Below are positions 18,056 through 26,878 of a DNA stretch of 64,000 nucleotides, piece by piece (the first letter of the stretch is position 1; every line of letters begins with the position of its first letter). Source of the DNA: Mesorhizobium sp. WSM3860 (GTDB lineage: Bacteria; Pseudomonadota; Alphaproteobacteria; Rhizobiales; Rhizobiaceae). The position numbers and the translations under genes were made by a program. Under the pieces are notes generated by a model. The model made no database searches, was not told the DNA's origin, and saw only the letters and a list, made by a program, of their open reading frames with translations. Where the stretch lies: contig NZ_NSGF01000001.1 of assembly GCF_002294995.1 (NCBI RefSeq), positions 124,001 through 188,000 of the forward strand, written 5' to 3'.

Positions 18056-20596
18056 TCAAAGCTCGCGCAGCACCGGCGCCGCCTTGTGGCCGAGCACCCG
18101 CCAGGTGCCGGCGAGGCCGATGCCGACGGTGACGGCGAGCGAGACGAGGATCGTCGCCACCGCTACTTCCGGCATGAAGTGCGACGGCAGCGTCATGATG
18201 CGGGCCACCACGAACCATGCCGCGACGCCGCCCGCGGCAAGCGCGAACAGCGCGGTCGCAAGACCGATCAGCACATATTCCAGCGAGAAGGCCGCAATCA
18301 GCGTCCTCCTTGTCGCGCCGAGCGTCTTCAGCACCACCGCGTCATGGATGCGCGCCCGGTTGCCCGCGGCCAAAGCCCCGGAGAGCACCAGCACCGAGGC
18401 GATCAGCGCCACGCCGGCGGCGGCGCGGATCGCAGTGCCGAGCTGCGCGACCAGCCGATTGACGATGTCGAGCGCGTCCTTGACCCTCACCGTCGTCACC
18501 GCTGGAAAGGCCCGGGTGACCGCGTTGAGCAGCCGCGCGTCGTCTGCCGTGGTGGCTTTTCTGTCGGTTAGCGTCGCCAGCCAGCCATGCGGCGCGCCGG
18601 CGAACGTATTGGGCGAAAAGATCATGACGAAATTGATGCCCATGGTTTCCCACTCGACCTGGCGGAAACTGGCTATTCTTGCCGTTACGTTGCGGCCGAG
18701 CACATTGACGGTGACGGTGTCGCCGAGCTTCAGCCCGATCGCTTTGCCTTCCTCGGCCGAGAACGACACCAGCGGCTCGCCGGAATAGTTCTGCGGCCAC
18801 CACGTGCCTTCGGTCAGCGTAGCGTTTTCCGGCTGCTTTGCGTCATAGGTCAGCCCGCGGTCGCCGCGCAGCACCCAGGCGCCGTCGGCGGGGACCTTCA
18901 CCTTGTCGACGTCGATGCCGTTGAGCGCCATGATCCGGCCGCGCAGCATCGGCACCTTGACCAGCATCCCTCGCGGCGCTTGCTTTTCAACCAGGCCGGC
19001 AAAGGCATCGACATCGCTGCTCTGGACGTCGACGAAGAAGAAGTTCGGCGCCCGCTCCGGCAGGCTGCCGGAGATCTGGCGCCTGAGATTCCTTTCGATC
19101 AGCGCCAGCGTCACCAGCAGCGTCAGGCCGAGCCCGAGCGACAGCACCACCGATGGCGTCAGCGCGCCGGGCCGGTAGATATTGCCGAGCGCCAGCCTGA
19201 GAGAGACCGAGCGCACCCGCGGGCTCCGCCGGGCCAGCCATTGCACCAGCGCCGCCACCAGCCGCAGCACCAGGAAGGCAAAGATGGTGGCGCCGACGAA
19301 GATCGAGGCGATGCGCCGATCGTCGGCGGAAAGGATTGCGAGCGCCGCCAGCGCGAGCACGATCGCCAGCGCGGCGCCGACATAGGGCAGGCGCGGCAGG
19401 CCGCGGCTTTCGAACCCCATTTCGCGAAACAGCGCCGTTGCCGGCACATCGCGGGCGCGGCCGAGCGGCAGCAGCGCGAAGGCCAGCGTCACCAAGAGGC
19501 CGAACAGCGCCGCGATCGCAAGCGCGCCGGGATAAAAGCCGCCTTGAGCCGGCACCGGAATGACCGATTGCAGGAGCGCGCTCGCCACGAACGGCATTGC
19601 GGCACCGAGGATCAGGCCGAGCACGATGCCGAGGCCGGCAATCAAAAGGATCTGCACCAGATAGACCGTGAAAACGAAGCCGCCTGAGGCGCCGAGGCTC
19701 TTAAAGGTGGCGATGACGCCGCGCTTGCCGTCGAGATAGGCGCGCACGGCATTCGCCACTCCGACGCCGCCGACCACAAGCGCCGTCAGCCCGACCAGCG
19801 TCAGGAACTGCGAGAAGCGCTGGATGTTGGCGGAAAGCGCCGGCGCTGCGTTGCTGCGCGTGCGGATCGACCAGCCGGCCTGCGGAAAGTCTTTCGCCGC
19901 CAGGGCCTGAATGTCCTTGATCCGCGCTTCGCTCGCCCCATCGGGCAGTCGGACCTTATAGGCGTTCTCGACCAGGCTGCCGGGCTGAACCAGGCCCGAC
20001 GCGGCAAGCCCTTCGCTCGAGATCATCAGCCGCGGCGCGAAGCCGAAACCGTCGGAAATCGCGTCGGGCTCGCTGATCAATCTGGCCCTCAGCTCGAACG
20101 TTGTGCCGCCAAGCTTCAAGCGGTCGCCGATATGCAGATTGAGGCGATCGAACAAGAGATCGGGCGCGGCGGCGCCAAAAATACCGGATCTCTCGCCGAA
20201 CAACTCATTCGTGGGCAGCGGCGGATCGGTCTCCAGCGTGCCGTAGAGCGGATAGGCGCCATCGACCGCCTTGGCTTCGACCAGCGCCTGGTCGGAGCCG
20301 TCCTCGAGCCGCGCCATGGAACGCATGCCGGAGTTCAGCGAGACCGTGCCGAGGCTCTTGATGAAGCCGAGCTCGGCGTCCGAAGCGCCGCGCTGGTTGA
20401 TCTGAAAGCGCAGGTCGCCGCCGAGCAGCGTCTGGCCCTGGTTGGCGACGCCGGCAGTAATCGCCTGCGCCACCGAATTGACGCCGCCGATCGCCGCGAC
20501 GCCAAGCGCGATGCAGGCGAGGAAGATCATGAAGCCGGACAGGCCGCCGCGCATCTCGCGCAGCGAGAAGCGGAGGGCTAGCCTCAAAGTCCGCAT
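18056..20596 (-). CDS. ybbP: FtsX-like ABC transporter permease, YbbP family
   Basis: An 846-residue permease with an N-terminal membrane helix, a large periplasmic domain, then MacB/FtsX-type four-helix units near residues 260-400 and 720-846. About ten membrane segments are visible, matching YbbP with its duplicated FtsX domains. It begins by a one-base overlap with the stop of the ATPase ybbA. In E. coli, ybbAP sits divergent from tesA, and the same arrangement is present here. The exported substrate is unknown; lipoprotein or lipid extraction is a guess from the family. Confidence 0.9.
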   Translation of the reverse strand: MRTLRLALRFSLREMRGGLSGFMIFLACIALGVAAIGGVNSVAQAITAGVANQGQTLLGGDLRFQINQRGASDAELGFIKSLGTVSLNSGMRSMARLEDGSDQALVEAKAVDGAYPLYGTLETDPPLPTNELFGERSGIFGAAAPDLLFDRLNLHIGDRLKLGGTTFELRARLISEPDAISDGFGFAPRLMISSEGLAASGLVQPGSLVENAYKVRLPDGASEARIKDIQALAAKDFPQAGWSIRTRSNAAPALSANIQRFSQFLTLVGLTALVVGGVGVANAVRAYLDGKRGVIATFKSLGASGGFVFTVYLVQILLIAGLGIVLGLILGAAMPFVASALLQSVIPVPAQGGFYPGALAIAALFGLLVTLAFALLPLGRARDVPATALFREMGFESRGLPRLPYVGAALAIVLALAALAILSADDRRIASIFVGATIFAFLVLRLVAALVQWLARRSPRVRSVSLRLALGNIYRPGALTPSVVLSLGLGLTLLVTLALIERNLRRQISGSLPERAPNFFFVDVQSSDVDAFAGLVEKQAPRGMLVKVPMLRGRIMALNGIDVDKVKVPADGAWVLRGDRGLTYDAKQPENATLTEGTWWPQNYSGEPLVSFSAEEGKAIGLKLGDTVTVNVLGRNVTARIASFRQVEWETMGINFVMIFSPNTFAGAPHGWLATLTDRKATTADDARLLNAVTRAFPAVTTVRVKDALDIVNRLVAQLGTAIRAAAGVALIASVLVLSGALAAGNRARIHDAVVLKTLGATRRTLIAAFSLEYVLIGLATALFALAAGGVAAWFVVARIMTLPSHFMPEVAVATILVSLAVTVGIGLAGTWRVLGHKAAPVLREL

Positions 20597-21294
20597 CAGG
20601 CCGGCACCTTCGCCTGTTTTGGCGCGTCCTCGATGCGCCCCGAGCGCATCGACACCTGACGCGAGCAGCGGGCCGCAAGCGCCGGATCATGCGTGACCAG
20701 CACCAGCGTCATGCCGCGCTCGGCCGCCTCGGCGAAGAGGAGGTCGGCGATCTGCTTTCCCGTCGCCTGGTCGAGGTTGCCGGTCGGCTCGTCGGCAATG
20801 AGGATGCGCGGCGAAGGCGCCAGCGCCCTGGCGATTGCCACGCGCTGCTGCTCGCCTCCCGAAAGCTCTCCTGGATAGTGCGTCACGCGGTCGCTCAAGC
20901 CGACCGCCGCGAGCTCCTCCGCGGCCACCCCGAACGGATCAGCGTGGCCGGCGAGCTCCAGCGGCACCGCGACATTCTCGAGCGCTGTCATGTTGGGGAT
21001 GAGGTGAAAGGACTGGAAGACAATGCCGATGTTTCGTCCCCGAAACGAAGCAATCCGATCCTCGCTTTTGCCGTTGAGCAATTCGCCGGCGATCCGCACC
21101 GTGCCCGAATCGACCCTTTCCAGGCCCGCCAGAACCATCAGCAAGGTGGACTTGCCGGATCCCGACGGGCCGACGATGCCGGTGGCTTCGCCGGCGGCCA
21201 CATCGAGGCTGACGCCCTTCAGCACATGGACGGAGGAGGCGCCCTCGCCGAGCGTCAGCGAGACATCCCTCAATGCGATGACGGCTTCTGTCAC
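20596..21294 (-). CDS. ybbA: ABC transporter ATP-binding protein, YbbA family
   Basis: A 232-residue ATPase of the MacB/LolD/YbbA group. Walker A is GPSGSGKST (42-50), the signature LSGGEQQRVAIARAL, Walker B ILIADEPTGNLD, and the switch histidine lies in VLVTHDPALA. It pairs with the downstream FtsX-like permease through TGATG overlap. Divergent from the tesA-type esterase. Confidence 0.94.
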   Translation of the reverse strand: MTEAVIALRDVSLTLGEGASSVHVLKGVSLDVAAGEATGIVGPSGSGKSTLLMVLAGLERVDSGTVRIAGELLNGKSEDRIASFRGRNIGIVFQSFHLIPNMTALENVAVPLELAGHADPFGVAAEELAAVGLSDRVTHYPGELSGGEQQRVAIARALAPSPRILIADEPTGNLDQATGKQIADLLFAEAAERGMTLVLVTHDPALAARCSRQVSMRSGRIEDAPKQAKVPA

Positions 21295-21378
21295 AATGAA
21301 TGCGCCCTATATGGTGGGAGAAGGAGGCAAAAAATGTCTCCTTTGCATGAATCGTGTGGGTCATATGGGGGTCGCAGC

Positions 21379-22020
21379 ATGGCTTTCAAACACTCAGCTG
21401 CCGCAGCCCTCACTCTTCTCCTTGCGGTTTGCGGCGCCATTTCGCCGGCGCCCGCCGATACGTTCAAGATCGTCGGCTTCGGCGACAGCCTGATGGCGGG
21501 GTTCAGCTTAGGCCCGGATGAGGGCTTCACCGATAGATTGCAGGCGGCCCTGAAGGCAAAAGGCCTCGACGTCGCCGTCGGCAATGCCGGAGTTTCCGGC
21601 GACACCACAAGCGGCGGCCTGGCACGGCTCGACTGGTCGGTGCCCGACGGCACCGGGCTCGTCATCCTCGAGCTCGGCGCCAACGACATGCTGCGCGGCG
21701 TGTCGCCCGAGATCGCCGAGAGAAATCTCGACGCGATGTTGGCCAAGTTGAAGCAGCGGAATATCCCGGTGCTCCTGGCGGGCATGCGTGCGGCGCCCAA
21801 TCTCGGCGCCGAGTACCAGAAGGCCTTTGACGCCATCTACCCGAAGCTTGCCGCCAAGTACCGCGTTCCGCTCTATCCGTTCTTTCTTGACGGCGTCGCC
21901 GGCCACCCGGCCATGCAGCTGGAGGACGGTCTTCATCCCAACCCGAAGGGAATAGACATCATGGTCGAGGGCATTCTACCGGTCGTGGAACAGGCCATCG
22001 CCGCCAAGGGCGGCGCGTGA
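21379..22020 (+). CDS. tesA: SGNH arylesterase/thioesterase I (TesA-like), secreted
   Basis: A 213-residue periplasmic esterase. Signal peptide at about residues 1-27 (cleavage near PAPAD). SGNH blocks are all visible: GFGDSLMAG (nucleophile Ser), the GNAGVSGDTTSGG glycine block, LELGANDMLRG (Asn) and DGLHPNPKG (Asp-His). Start MAFKHSAAAAL gives a clean signal peptide; earlier starts run across the divergent promoter region. The tesA/ybbAP head-to-head layout matches E. coli. Confidence 0.92.
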   Translation: MAFKHSAAAALTLLLAVCGAISPAPADTFKIVGFGDSLMAGFSLGPDEGFTDRLQAALKAKGLDVAVGNAGVSGDTTSGGLARLDWSVPDGTGLVILELGANDMLRGVSPEIAERNLDAMLAKLKQRNIPVLLAGMRAAPNLGAEYQKAFDAIYPKLAAKYRVPLYPFFLDGVAGHPAMQLEDGLHPNPKGIDIMVEGILPVVEQAIAAKGGA

Positions 22021-22141
22021 TGAGATCAAAACGCCACGGTTTCCCCGGGGGGAAGCTTGTGGACAACAAACCGCTTGCCCCGCATGGCTATCGATGATTC
22101 GCTAGGGGCGAGAGTTTCGATTCGAGGACAGGAGGCTTCCC

Positions 22142-22738
22142 ATGCCACGTCTTTTCACCGCCCTCGAAATTCCGCGTGATGCTGCGCTTTCACTCTCGCT
22201 GCTCCGGGGCGGCCTGCCCGGAGCCCGCTGGATCGACGTTGAAAACTATCATCTGACGCTGCGCTTCATCGGCGATGTGGAGGGCCATGTCGCCGACGAG
22301 ATCGCCAACGCGCTCGATCGCATCAACCGTCCCTCCTTCCTCCTGACGCTCTCCGGCGTGGGCGCTTTCGGCGGCAAGAAGCCGCACGCCGTGTGGGCCG
22401 GTGTGTCCGCCTCGCCGGACCTTGTGGCGCTGCAGGGCGAGATCGACCGCATCTGCCAGCGGCTCGGCCTGCCGGCCGATCCGCGCAAATTCTCGCCGCA
22501 TGTGACGCTCGCGCGCCTGCGCAATTCGAGCCCGGCGGATGTCGCGCAATATCTGTCGGCGCGCGGCAACTTTTCCACGCTGCCCTTCCGGGTCGGCCGC
22601 TTCGTCTTGATGTCGTCGCGCGATTCGGTCGGCGGCGGCCCCTACATCGTCGAGGAAGCCTGGCCGCTGGTCGGCGCCGATCCGCTCGCTTCCAGCCGCT
22701 TCGCCAGCGCCTCCGACGCCTCGCGGATCATGCGGTAG
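22142..22738 (+). CDS. thpR: RNA 2',3'-cyclic phosphodiesterase
   Basis: 2H phosphoesterase (LigT/ThpR), 198 aa, opening 2',3'-cyclic phosphates on RNA ends. The two HxTx motifs are HLTLRF (His37, Thr39) and HVTLARL (His120, Thr122). MPRLFTALEIP is the standard start, preceded by AGGAGG. Its last 97 bases overlap the 3' end of the phosphatase gene on the other strand. Confidence 0.93.
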   Translation: MPRLFTALEIPRDAALSLSLLRGGLPGARWIDVENYHLTLRFIGDVEGHVADEIANALDRINRPSFLLTLSGVGAFGGKKPHAVWAGVSASPDLVALQGEIDRICQRLGLPADPRKFSPHVTLARLRNSSPADVAQYLSARGNFSTLPFRVGRFVLMSSRDSVGGGPYIVEEAWPLVGADPLASSRFASASDASRIMR

Positions 22739-23160
22739 ACCGAAACGAAGGCCTGCCGGTCTTCGTAATAGGGATCCGGCACATCGCGCGCATTTCCGCT
22801 GGCAAACTCCAGGAAGAGATGGATGCGGTCGCGCGCGGCCTGCGGCGCCAACGCCTTCAGGTTCCGCACATTCGCCCGGTCCATGCCGAGGATCAGGTCG
22901 AAGCGCGAGAAATCCCCCGGCGCTATCCTGCGCGCCCTTTGCGCGGAAATGTCGATGCCGTGGCTTGCGGCAACCGCGATCGAACGCGGATCGGGCGCGG
23001 AGCCGACCTCCCAGCCGCCGGTCGCGGCCGAATCGAGCACGATGTCGCGGCCCATTCCGCGCTCGGCCAGGACGGCGCCCAAAACACCCTCAGCTAGCGG
23101 CGAGCGGCAAATGTTGCCGAGGCAGACGAACAGAATGGATTTTATGGGCTTTGCGCTCAT
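22642..23160 (-). CDS. low-molecular-weight protein tyrosine phosphatase
   Basis: Cysteine phosphatase of the LMW-PTP/arsenate reductase fold, 172 aa. The P-loop is CLGNICRS (residues 13-20) and the general-acid loop is DPYYED (129-134), which marks a true phosphatase rather than ArsC. The C-terminal 15 or so residues ([11 protein letters not shown] region) go beyond the fold and lie in the part overlapping thpR. Substrate unknown. Confidence 0.92.
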   Translation of the reverse strand: MSAKPIKSILFVCLGNICRSPLAEGVLGAVLAERGMGRDIVLDSAATGGWEVGSAPDPRSIAVAASHGIDISAQRARRIAPGDFSRFDLILGMDRANVRNLKALAPQAARDRIHLFLEFASGNARDVPDPYYEDRQAFVSVYRMIREASEALAKRLEASGSAPTSGQASSTM

Positions 23161-23209
23161 CGATCCGGCGCTATGGTTGGATTAGCTCCGAATAGCACAG
23201 GAACCCGTC

Positions 23210-23502
23210 ATGACCAGGGAAAAACTCAACAGGGAAGCGATCACCGCGGCGCTGGCGGAACTCGAAGGCTGGTCGCTGGCCGCCGACGGCGCCTCCATCA
23301 AGCGCAGCTTCGGCTTCAAGAACTTCTCCGAGGCCTTCCCTTCATGACCCGCGTGGCGCTGGCCGCCGAGAAGATGGACCACCACCCCGACTGGTCGAAC
23401 GTCTACAAGACCGTCGACGTCACGCTGAACACGCATGACGCCGGTGGCGTCACGGCCCTAGACATCGAACTGGCGAAGCGGATGAACCGCTATTTCGGCT
23501 GA
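23210..23502 (+). pseudogene. phhB: 4a-hydroxytetrahydrobiopterin dehydratase, frameshifted
   Basis: Pterin-4a-carbinolamine dehydratase recycles the pterin cofactor of phenylalanine hydroxylase. The first part ([25 protein letters not shown], 45 residues) stops at TGA 23345-23347. The rest ([25 protein letters not shown]) continues one frame away and holds the active-site EKMDHHPDW motif. Joining the frames gives a normal 97-residue enzyme, and one missing base in GGCCTTCCCTTCATG explains the break. The second half has its own ATG overlapping the stop (ATGA). It could be a true mutation, a sequencing error, or less likely recoding. Confidence 0.85.
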
Positions 23503-23632
23503 CAACTGCCGATTAGTCCGATTCCGGTTTTCCAGGCCGGCAACGGTGGAGACTCTTGCAGCGGGGTGCCGCTTTCACCACATTTCTCGCGGTGGCCGGC
23601 ACCCAAGGTTGCGCGCGGCGGAGGAGAGATTG

Positions 23633-23995
23633 ATGGCGCAGGAATCCCGTTTCGATTTCTTTGGCTTCGGCGACAGGCTCGCCGGCGATGGCGAGGTGCG
23701 CGAGAAGTTCTGGCGCACCGCCAAGATGGCTGCCCGGCAGATCCCGTTCATGGAAGAGGTGGTCGCCGCCTACTATTGCGCCATGGACAAGGACACGCCG
23801 CTACGCGCCAAGGGCACCCTGCTTGCCGCGCTCGGCTATTTCGTGCTGCCGGTGGATTTCATCCCCGACTTCGTGCTCGGTCTCGGGTTCACCGATGACC
23901 TTGCCGTGCTGACCGCGGCGATCACCACCGTCAGCGCCCATATCACGCCGGCGCACCGGCAGGCCGCCAGGGAGGCCTTGGCCGACAAAGGTTGA
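23633..23995 (+). CDS. YkvA family (DUF1232) protein
   Basis: A 120-residue protein with the DUF1232 core ALGYFVLPVDFIPDFVLGLGFTDD in a hydrophobic setting, preceded by MEEVVAAYYCAMDKDTPLRAKG. The family is of unknown function, probably membrane-associated. The start was set by the strong GGAGGAGAG before the ATG. Confidence 0.87.
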   Translation: MAQESRFDFFGFGDRLAGDGEVREKFWRTAKMAARQIPFMEEVVAAYYCAMDKDTPLRAKGTLLAALGYFVLPVDFIPDFVLGLGFTDDLAVLTAAITTVSAHITPAHRQAAREALADKG

Positions 23996-24260
23996 TCCCG
24001 GCTGACTTTTCGCCACAACGAGACCGCGAAATCGCCCGCGCGAAAAGACAAACTCTTGCCGCTTTCGTGCCCTCCAAGTTCGCGCCGGGACATCGCGACC
24101 GCCGCGTGGAAGCGGCGGCGCGAATGGCGGCGGTTTCCTGGGGTGAGTTCCTTTTCTTGGGGAAAATTCACCGTTTGGTAACCCTGATTAAATCAAAATG
24201 AAGCGACGGCAGGACGCCACGCGGCCCGCCTCCGCACCATTTCGGAATACGGGAAGAACG

Positions 24261-24767
24261 ATGCGCGGATTGATTGCTACAGTTTCCAGCCTGGTCCTGG
24301 CGGCCGCCTTCGCGACGCCGGCGCTGGCGCAGCAGGCGACCAAGATCGGCCAGCACAACGCCTGGGGCACCTACAGCTATCAGTCGACGGGCGGCAAGGT
24401 CTGTTACGTGCTGACGGTGCCCACCGACAAGCAGCCGACGACGCTCGACCATGGCGACATGTTCTTCTTCGTCAGCCAGCGGCCCGGGCAGCAGGTCTCC
24501 TACGAGCCGCAGTTCATTGCCGGCTACAACTTCCAGGAAGGCTCGAAGGCTACCGTCACCATCGACAAGAAGTCGTTCTCGATGTTCACCCGCGGCAAGT
24601 CGGCCTGGGTCGAGAACGCGGCGGAAGAGCCGGTGCTGATCGCCGCCATGAAGACCGGCACCGACATGAAGGTGCAGGCGAAGTCCGGCCGCGGCAATCC
24701 GACCTCGTATGTCTTTTCGCTGAAGGGCATCTCGGCCGCGCTGGCCTCGATTGCCAAATGCAAATAG
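24261..24767 (+). CDS. invasion-associated locus B (IalB) family secreted protein
   Basis: A 168-residue periplasmic protein. Signal peptide MRGLIATVSSLVLAAAFATP..ALAQQ is cut near residue 24. The mature part has the IalB-type WGTYSYQ..GKVCYVLT opening and a late cysteine (AKCK) that could pair with the first. Named after a Bartonella factor, but homologues are widespread in free-living Rhizobiales, so no virulence role is implied. An in-frame ATG 63 bases upstream is less likely because it would bury the signal peptide. Confidence 0.82.
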   Translation: MRGLIATVSSLVLAAAFATPALAQQATKIGQHNAWGTYSYQSTGGKVCYVLTVPTDKQPTTLDHGDMFFFVSQRPGQQVSYEPQFIAGYNFQEGSKATVTIDKKSFSMFTRGKSAWVENAAEEPVLIAAMKTGTDMKVQAKSGRGNPTSYVFSLKGISAALASIAKCK

Positions 24768-24819
24768 GCAAGTTCAACACCTGACGGAAGGCCGGGGCGC
24801 AAGCTCTGGCCTTTCCATT

Positions 24820-26172
24820 TCAGGGATGCTGTTCTGCTTCCCCAGCCCTGCGCCGCCTGATCGCCTCGGCGATGAAGACGCGTGACAGCGCATGGTATAG
24901 CGGCTCGTTGGAGATCAGGCGCGCTGTGCCATAGCCCAGCATCGCCGCGCACATCAGCGCAATGACGTTATCGTGATTGCCGGTCATTTCGAGGATGATG
25001 ACGAAGGCCGTCATCGGCGCCTGCACCACGCCGGCGAAATAGCCGGCCATGCCGAGCAACGCGGCCAGGCCCGTGCTGGCGCCGAGGACCAGCCCCAGCG
25101 TGCTGCCGAGACCGGCGCCCACCGCCAGCGACGGCGCGAAGATGCCGCCCGGAATGCCCGACACCATAGACAGCACCCCGGCGGCGAATTTTTCCAGGAA
25201 GAAGAAGGCCGGCAGCGGCGCACCTTCGACGGCGCCGCGGGCCTGCGCGTACCCGGTGCCGAAGGTGAGGCCGCCTGAGCCGAGGCCGATCACTGCCACC
25301 GCCAGGCCGCAGACGCCCGCCACGAGCAGGGCGCGGCGCAATGGCTGCAGGCCATTCCAGCGCCGGATGCGCCGCGTGATCTTCAGCGCCAGTAGCGAAA
25401 ACAGCGCGCCGAAACCGCCGCCGATGACGCCGCAGGCGACTACCAGCGGCCAGTCGCTGGCGAAGGCCACCGTGCCCCTGGCAATGCCGAAATAGGTATA
25501 ATTGCCGAGCAACCCTAACGAGGCGAGGCCGGCGAGGATCACCGCCGTCAGCACCAGCCCGTTGGTGCGCGATTCATAGGCGCGGCCCATCTCCTCGATG
25601 GCGAAGACGATGCCGGCGAGCGGCGTGTTGAAGGCAGCGGCGACGCCGGCAGCCGAGCCGGCCAGGATCAGGCCGCGCGCCTGCGCCATGCCGCCCCAGC
25701 GCGCCGCCTGAAGCATGAGCGAGGCGCCGACCTGTACCGTCGGGCCCTCGCGGCCGATCGATCCGCCGCAGGCGAGACCGATGACGGTAAGCGCAATCTT
25801 GCCCGCCGCCAGGCGCAGCGAAAGAAGATGGCCGCGATCCTCGTCGTTGCGCAGGTGACGGGCGGCGATCGCCTGCGGAATGCCGCTGCCTTGCGATCCC
25901 GGAAAGAAGGAATGGGCAAGCCAGGCGCAAATCACGAAGCCCGAGGGCGTTATGGCCAGCGGCAGATAGAAGCGCCAGCTGCCGCTATCGCCACCGGTGA
26001 CGACGTGAAACAGCGCCTGCGCGCGGTCAGCCAGCATGGCGAGCAGCACGCTGATCAACCCGATCGAGATGGCGCCGGCCCAGAACACAAGGCGTGGCTG
26101 CCAGACGCGGCGCGACGCCCACATAGCCTGCGAGCGCCGCAGCATCGGGTATCTACGCGATATGCCGGCCAT
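24820..26172 (-). CDS. CLC-type chloride channel/antiporter
   Basis: A 450-residue membrane protein of the CLC family. Selectivity-filter motifs are GSGIPQ (95-100), GREGPTVQVGA (140-150, with the gating glutamate Glu142) and GIPGGIFAPSLAVGAGLG. The gating glutamate points to ion movement coupled or gated by protons, as in ClcA. No CBS domains follow. The start at 26172 is supported by AGAGGAC upstream; a further ATG 51 bases earlier is possible. Confidence 0.93.
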   Translation of the reverse strand: MAGISRRYPMLRRSQAMWASRRVWQPRLVFWAGAISIGLISVLLAMLADRAQALFHVVTGGDSGSWRFYLPLAITPSGFVICAWLAHSFFPGSQGSGIPQAIAARHLRNDEDRGHLLSLRLAAGKIALTVIGLACGGSIGREGPTVQVGASLMLQAARWGGMAQARGLILAGSAAGVAAAFNTPLAGIVFAIEEMGRAYESRTNGLVLTAVILAGLASLGLLGNYTYFGIARGTVAFASDWPLVVACGVIGGGFGALFSLLALKITRRIRRWNGLQPLRRALLVAGVCGLAVAVIGLGSGGLTFGTGYAQARGAVEGAPLPAFFFLEKFAAGVLSMVSGIPGGIFAPSLAVGAGLGSTLGLVLGASTGLAALLGMAGYFAGVVQAPMTAFVIILEMTGNHDNVIALMCAAMLGYGTARLISNEPLYHALSRVFIAEAIRRRRAGEAEQHP

Positions 26173-26352
26173 GCCTGTCCTCTGGGTGATGACCCGCCCT
26201 AGCACACTGAGGGGGAGGATCAAGCCTGCGAGGTCAGGTCAGGTCGAGGCGGGTGAGGAAATTGCAGATCGAGGAGCCAGGGCAGGAAAGCGGTTTTGCA
26301 TATCCCGCCGGCTTGCGCCGGCGGGCAGCAGGGTTGGCGAGTCCGACTATTC

Positions 26353-26652
26353 TCACATCGCAATTTTTTCACATTCGGCCTGGGCCTTCTTGGTCGACGT
26401 GTCGATCATGTAGGCTATGCCTTTGGCGTCGGTGATCATCATCACGCAATGCTTGATCGGCTTCGCCATCTTCATCATTTCGGCGCTAATCTTGGCGTCG
26501 GGCATCATGGTGCCCATATGCCCGTCGGGCATGATCGCCGTCACTTGCCCACCCTTCATCATGGTCATCGTGCCCATCGTATCCTCGGCAAAGGCTTGCG
26601 AGGCAAAAAGGCCTGCAAGACCGGCAATGGCAACAAGCATGCATGAATGCAT
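26353..26652 (-). CDS. small Met-rich secreted protein, function unknown
   Basis: About 99 residues with a signal peptide (MHSCMLVAIAG..SQAFA). The mature part is unusually rich in methionine (TMGTMTMMKGG, HMGTMMPD, AEMMKMAK) and has two cysteines. The Met clusters recall periplasmic copper-binding proteins, but no known motif is clear. The start was chosen for GGGAG eight bases before the ATG; an in-frame ATG 15 bases earlier is the alternative. It is a likely single-gene unit. Confidence 0.6.
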   Translation of the reverse strand: MHSCMLVAIAGLAGLFASQAFAEDTMGTMTMMKGGQVTAIMPDGHMGTMMPDAKISAEMMKMAKPIKHCVMMITDAKGIAYMIDTSTKKAQAECEKIAM

Positions 26653-26878
26653 TCCGCGTACTCCCATTTCTGCAAGGGCATAGTCGCCCTTTTGAGGTTC
26701 GCGGGTGCGCTTCGAGCTGTTACGCCAACACGAATATGTGATCTGTTAAAGGGTCGGAATGGCGACACCGGCCGCCTGTGCCGCCTACATGACTCCGGCC
26801 GCAAGCTATGCTATGCGCCGCGCTTCATTTCAGGCACGATGCTGAAATCGGCCGCAAACCGCTTATATTGGCGCAACC

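Noticed and set aside
24820..26172. The CLC protein as part of an acid-resistance operon
   Set aside because: No decarboxylase or antiporter genes are adjacent, and the gene stands alone.
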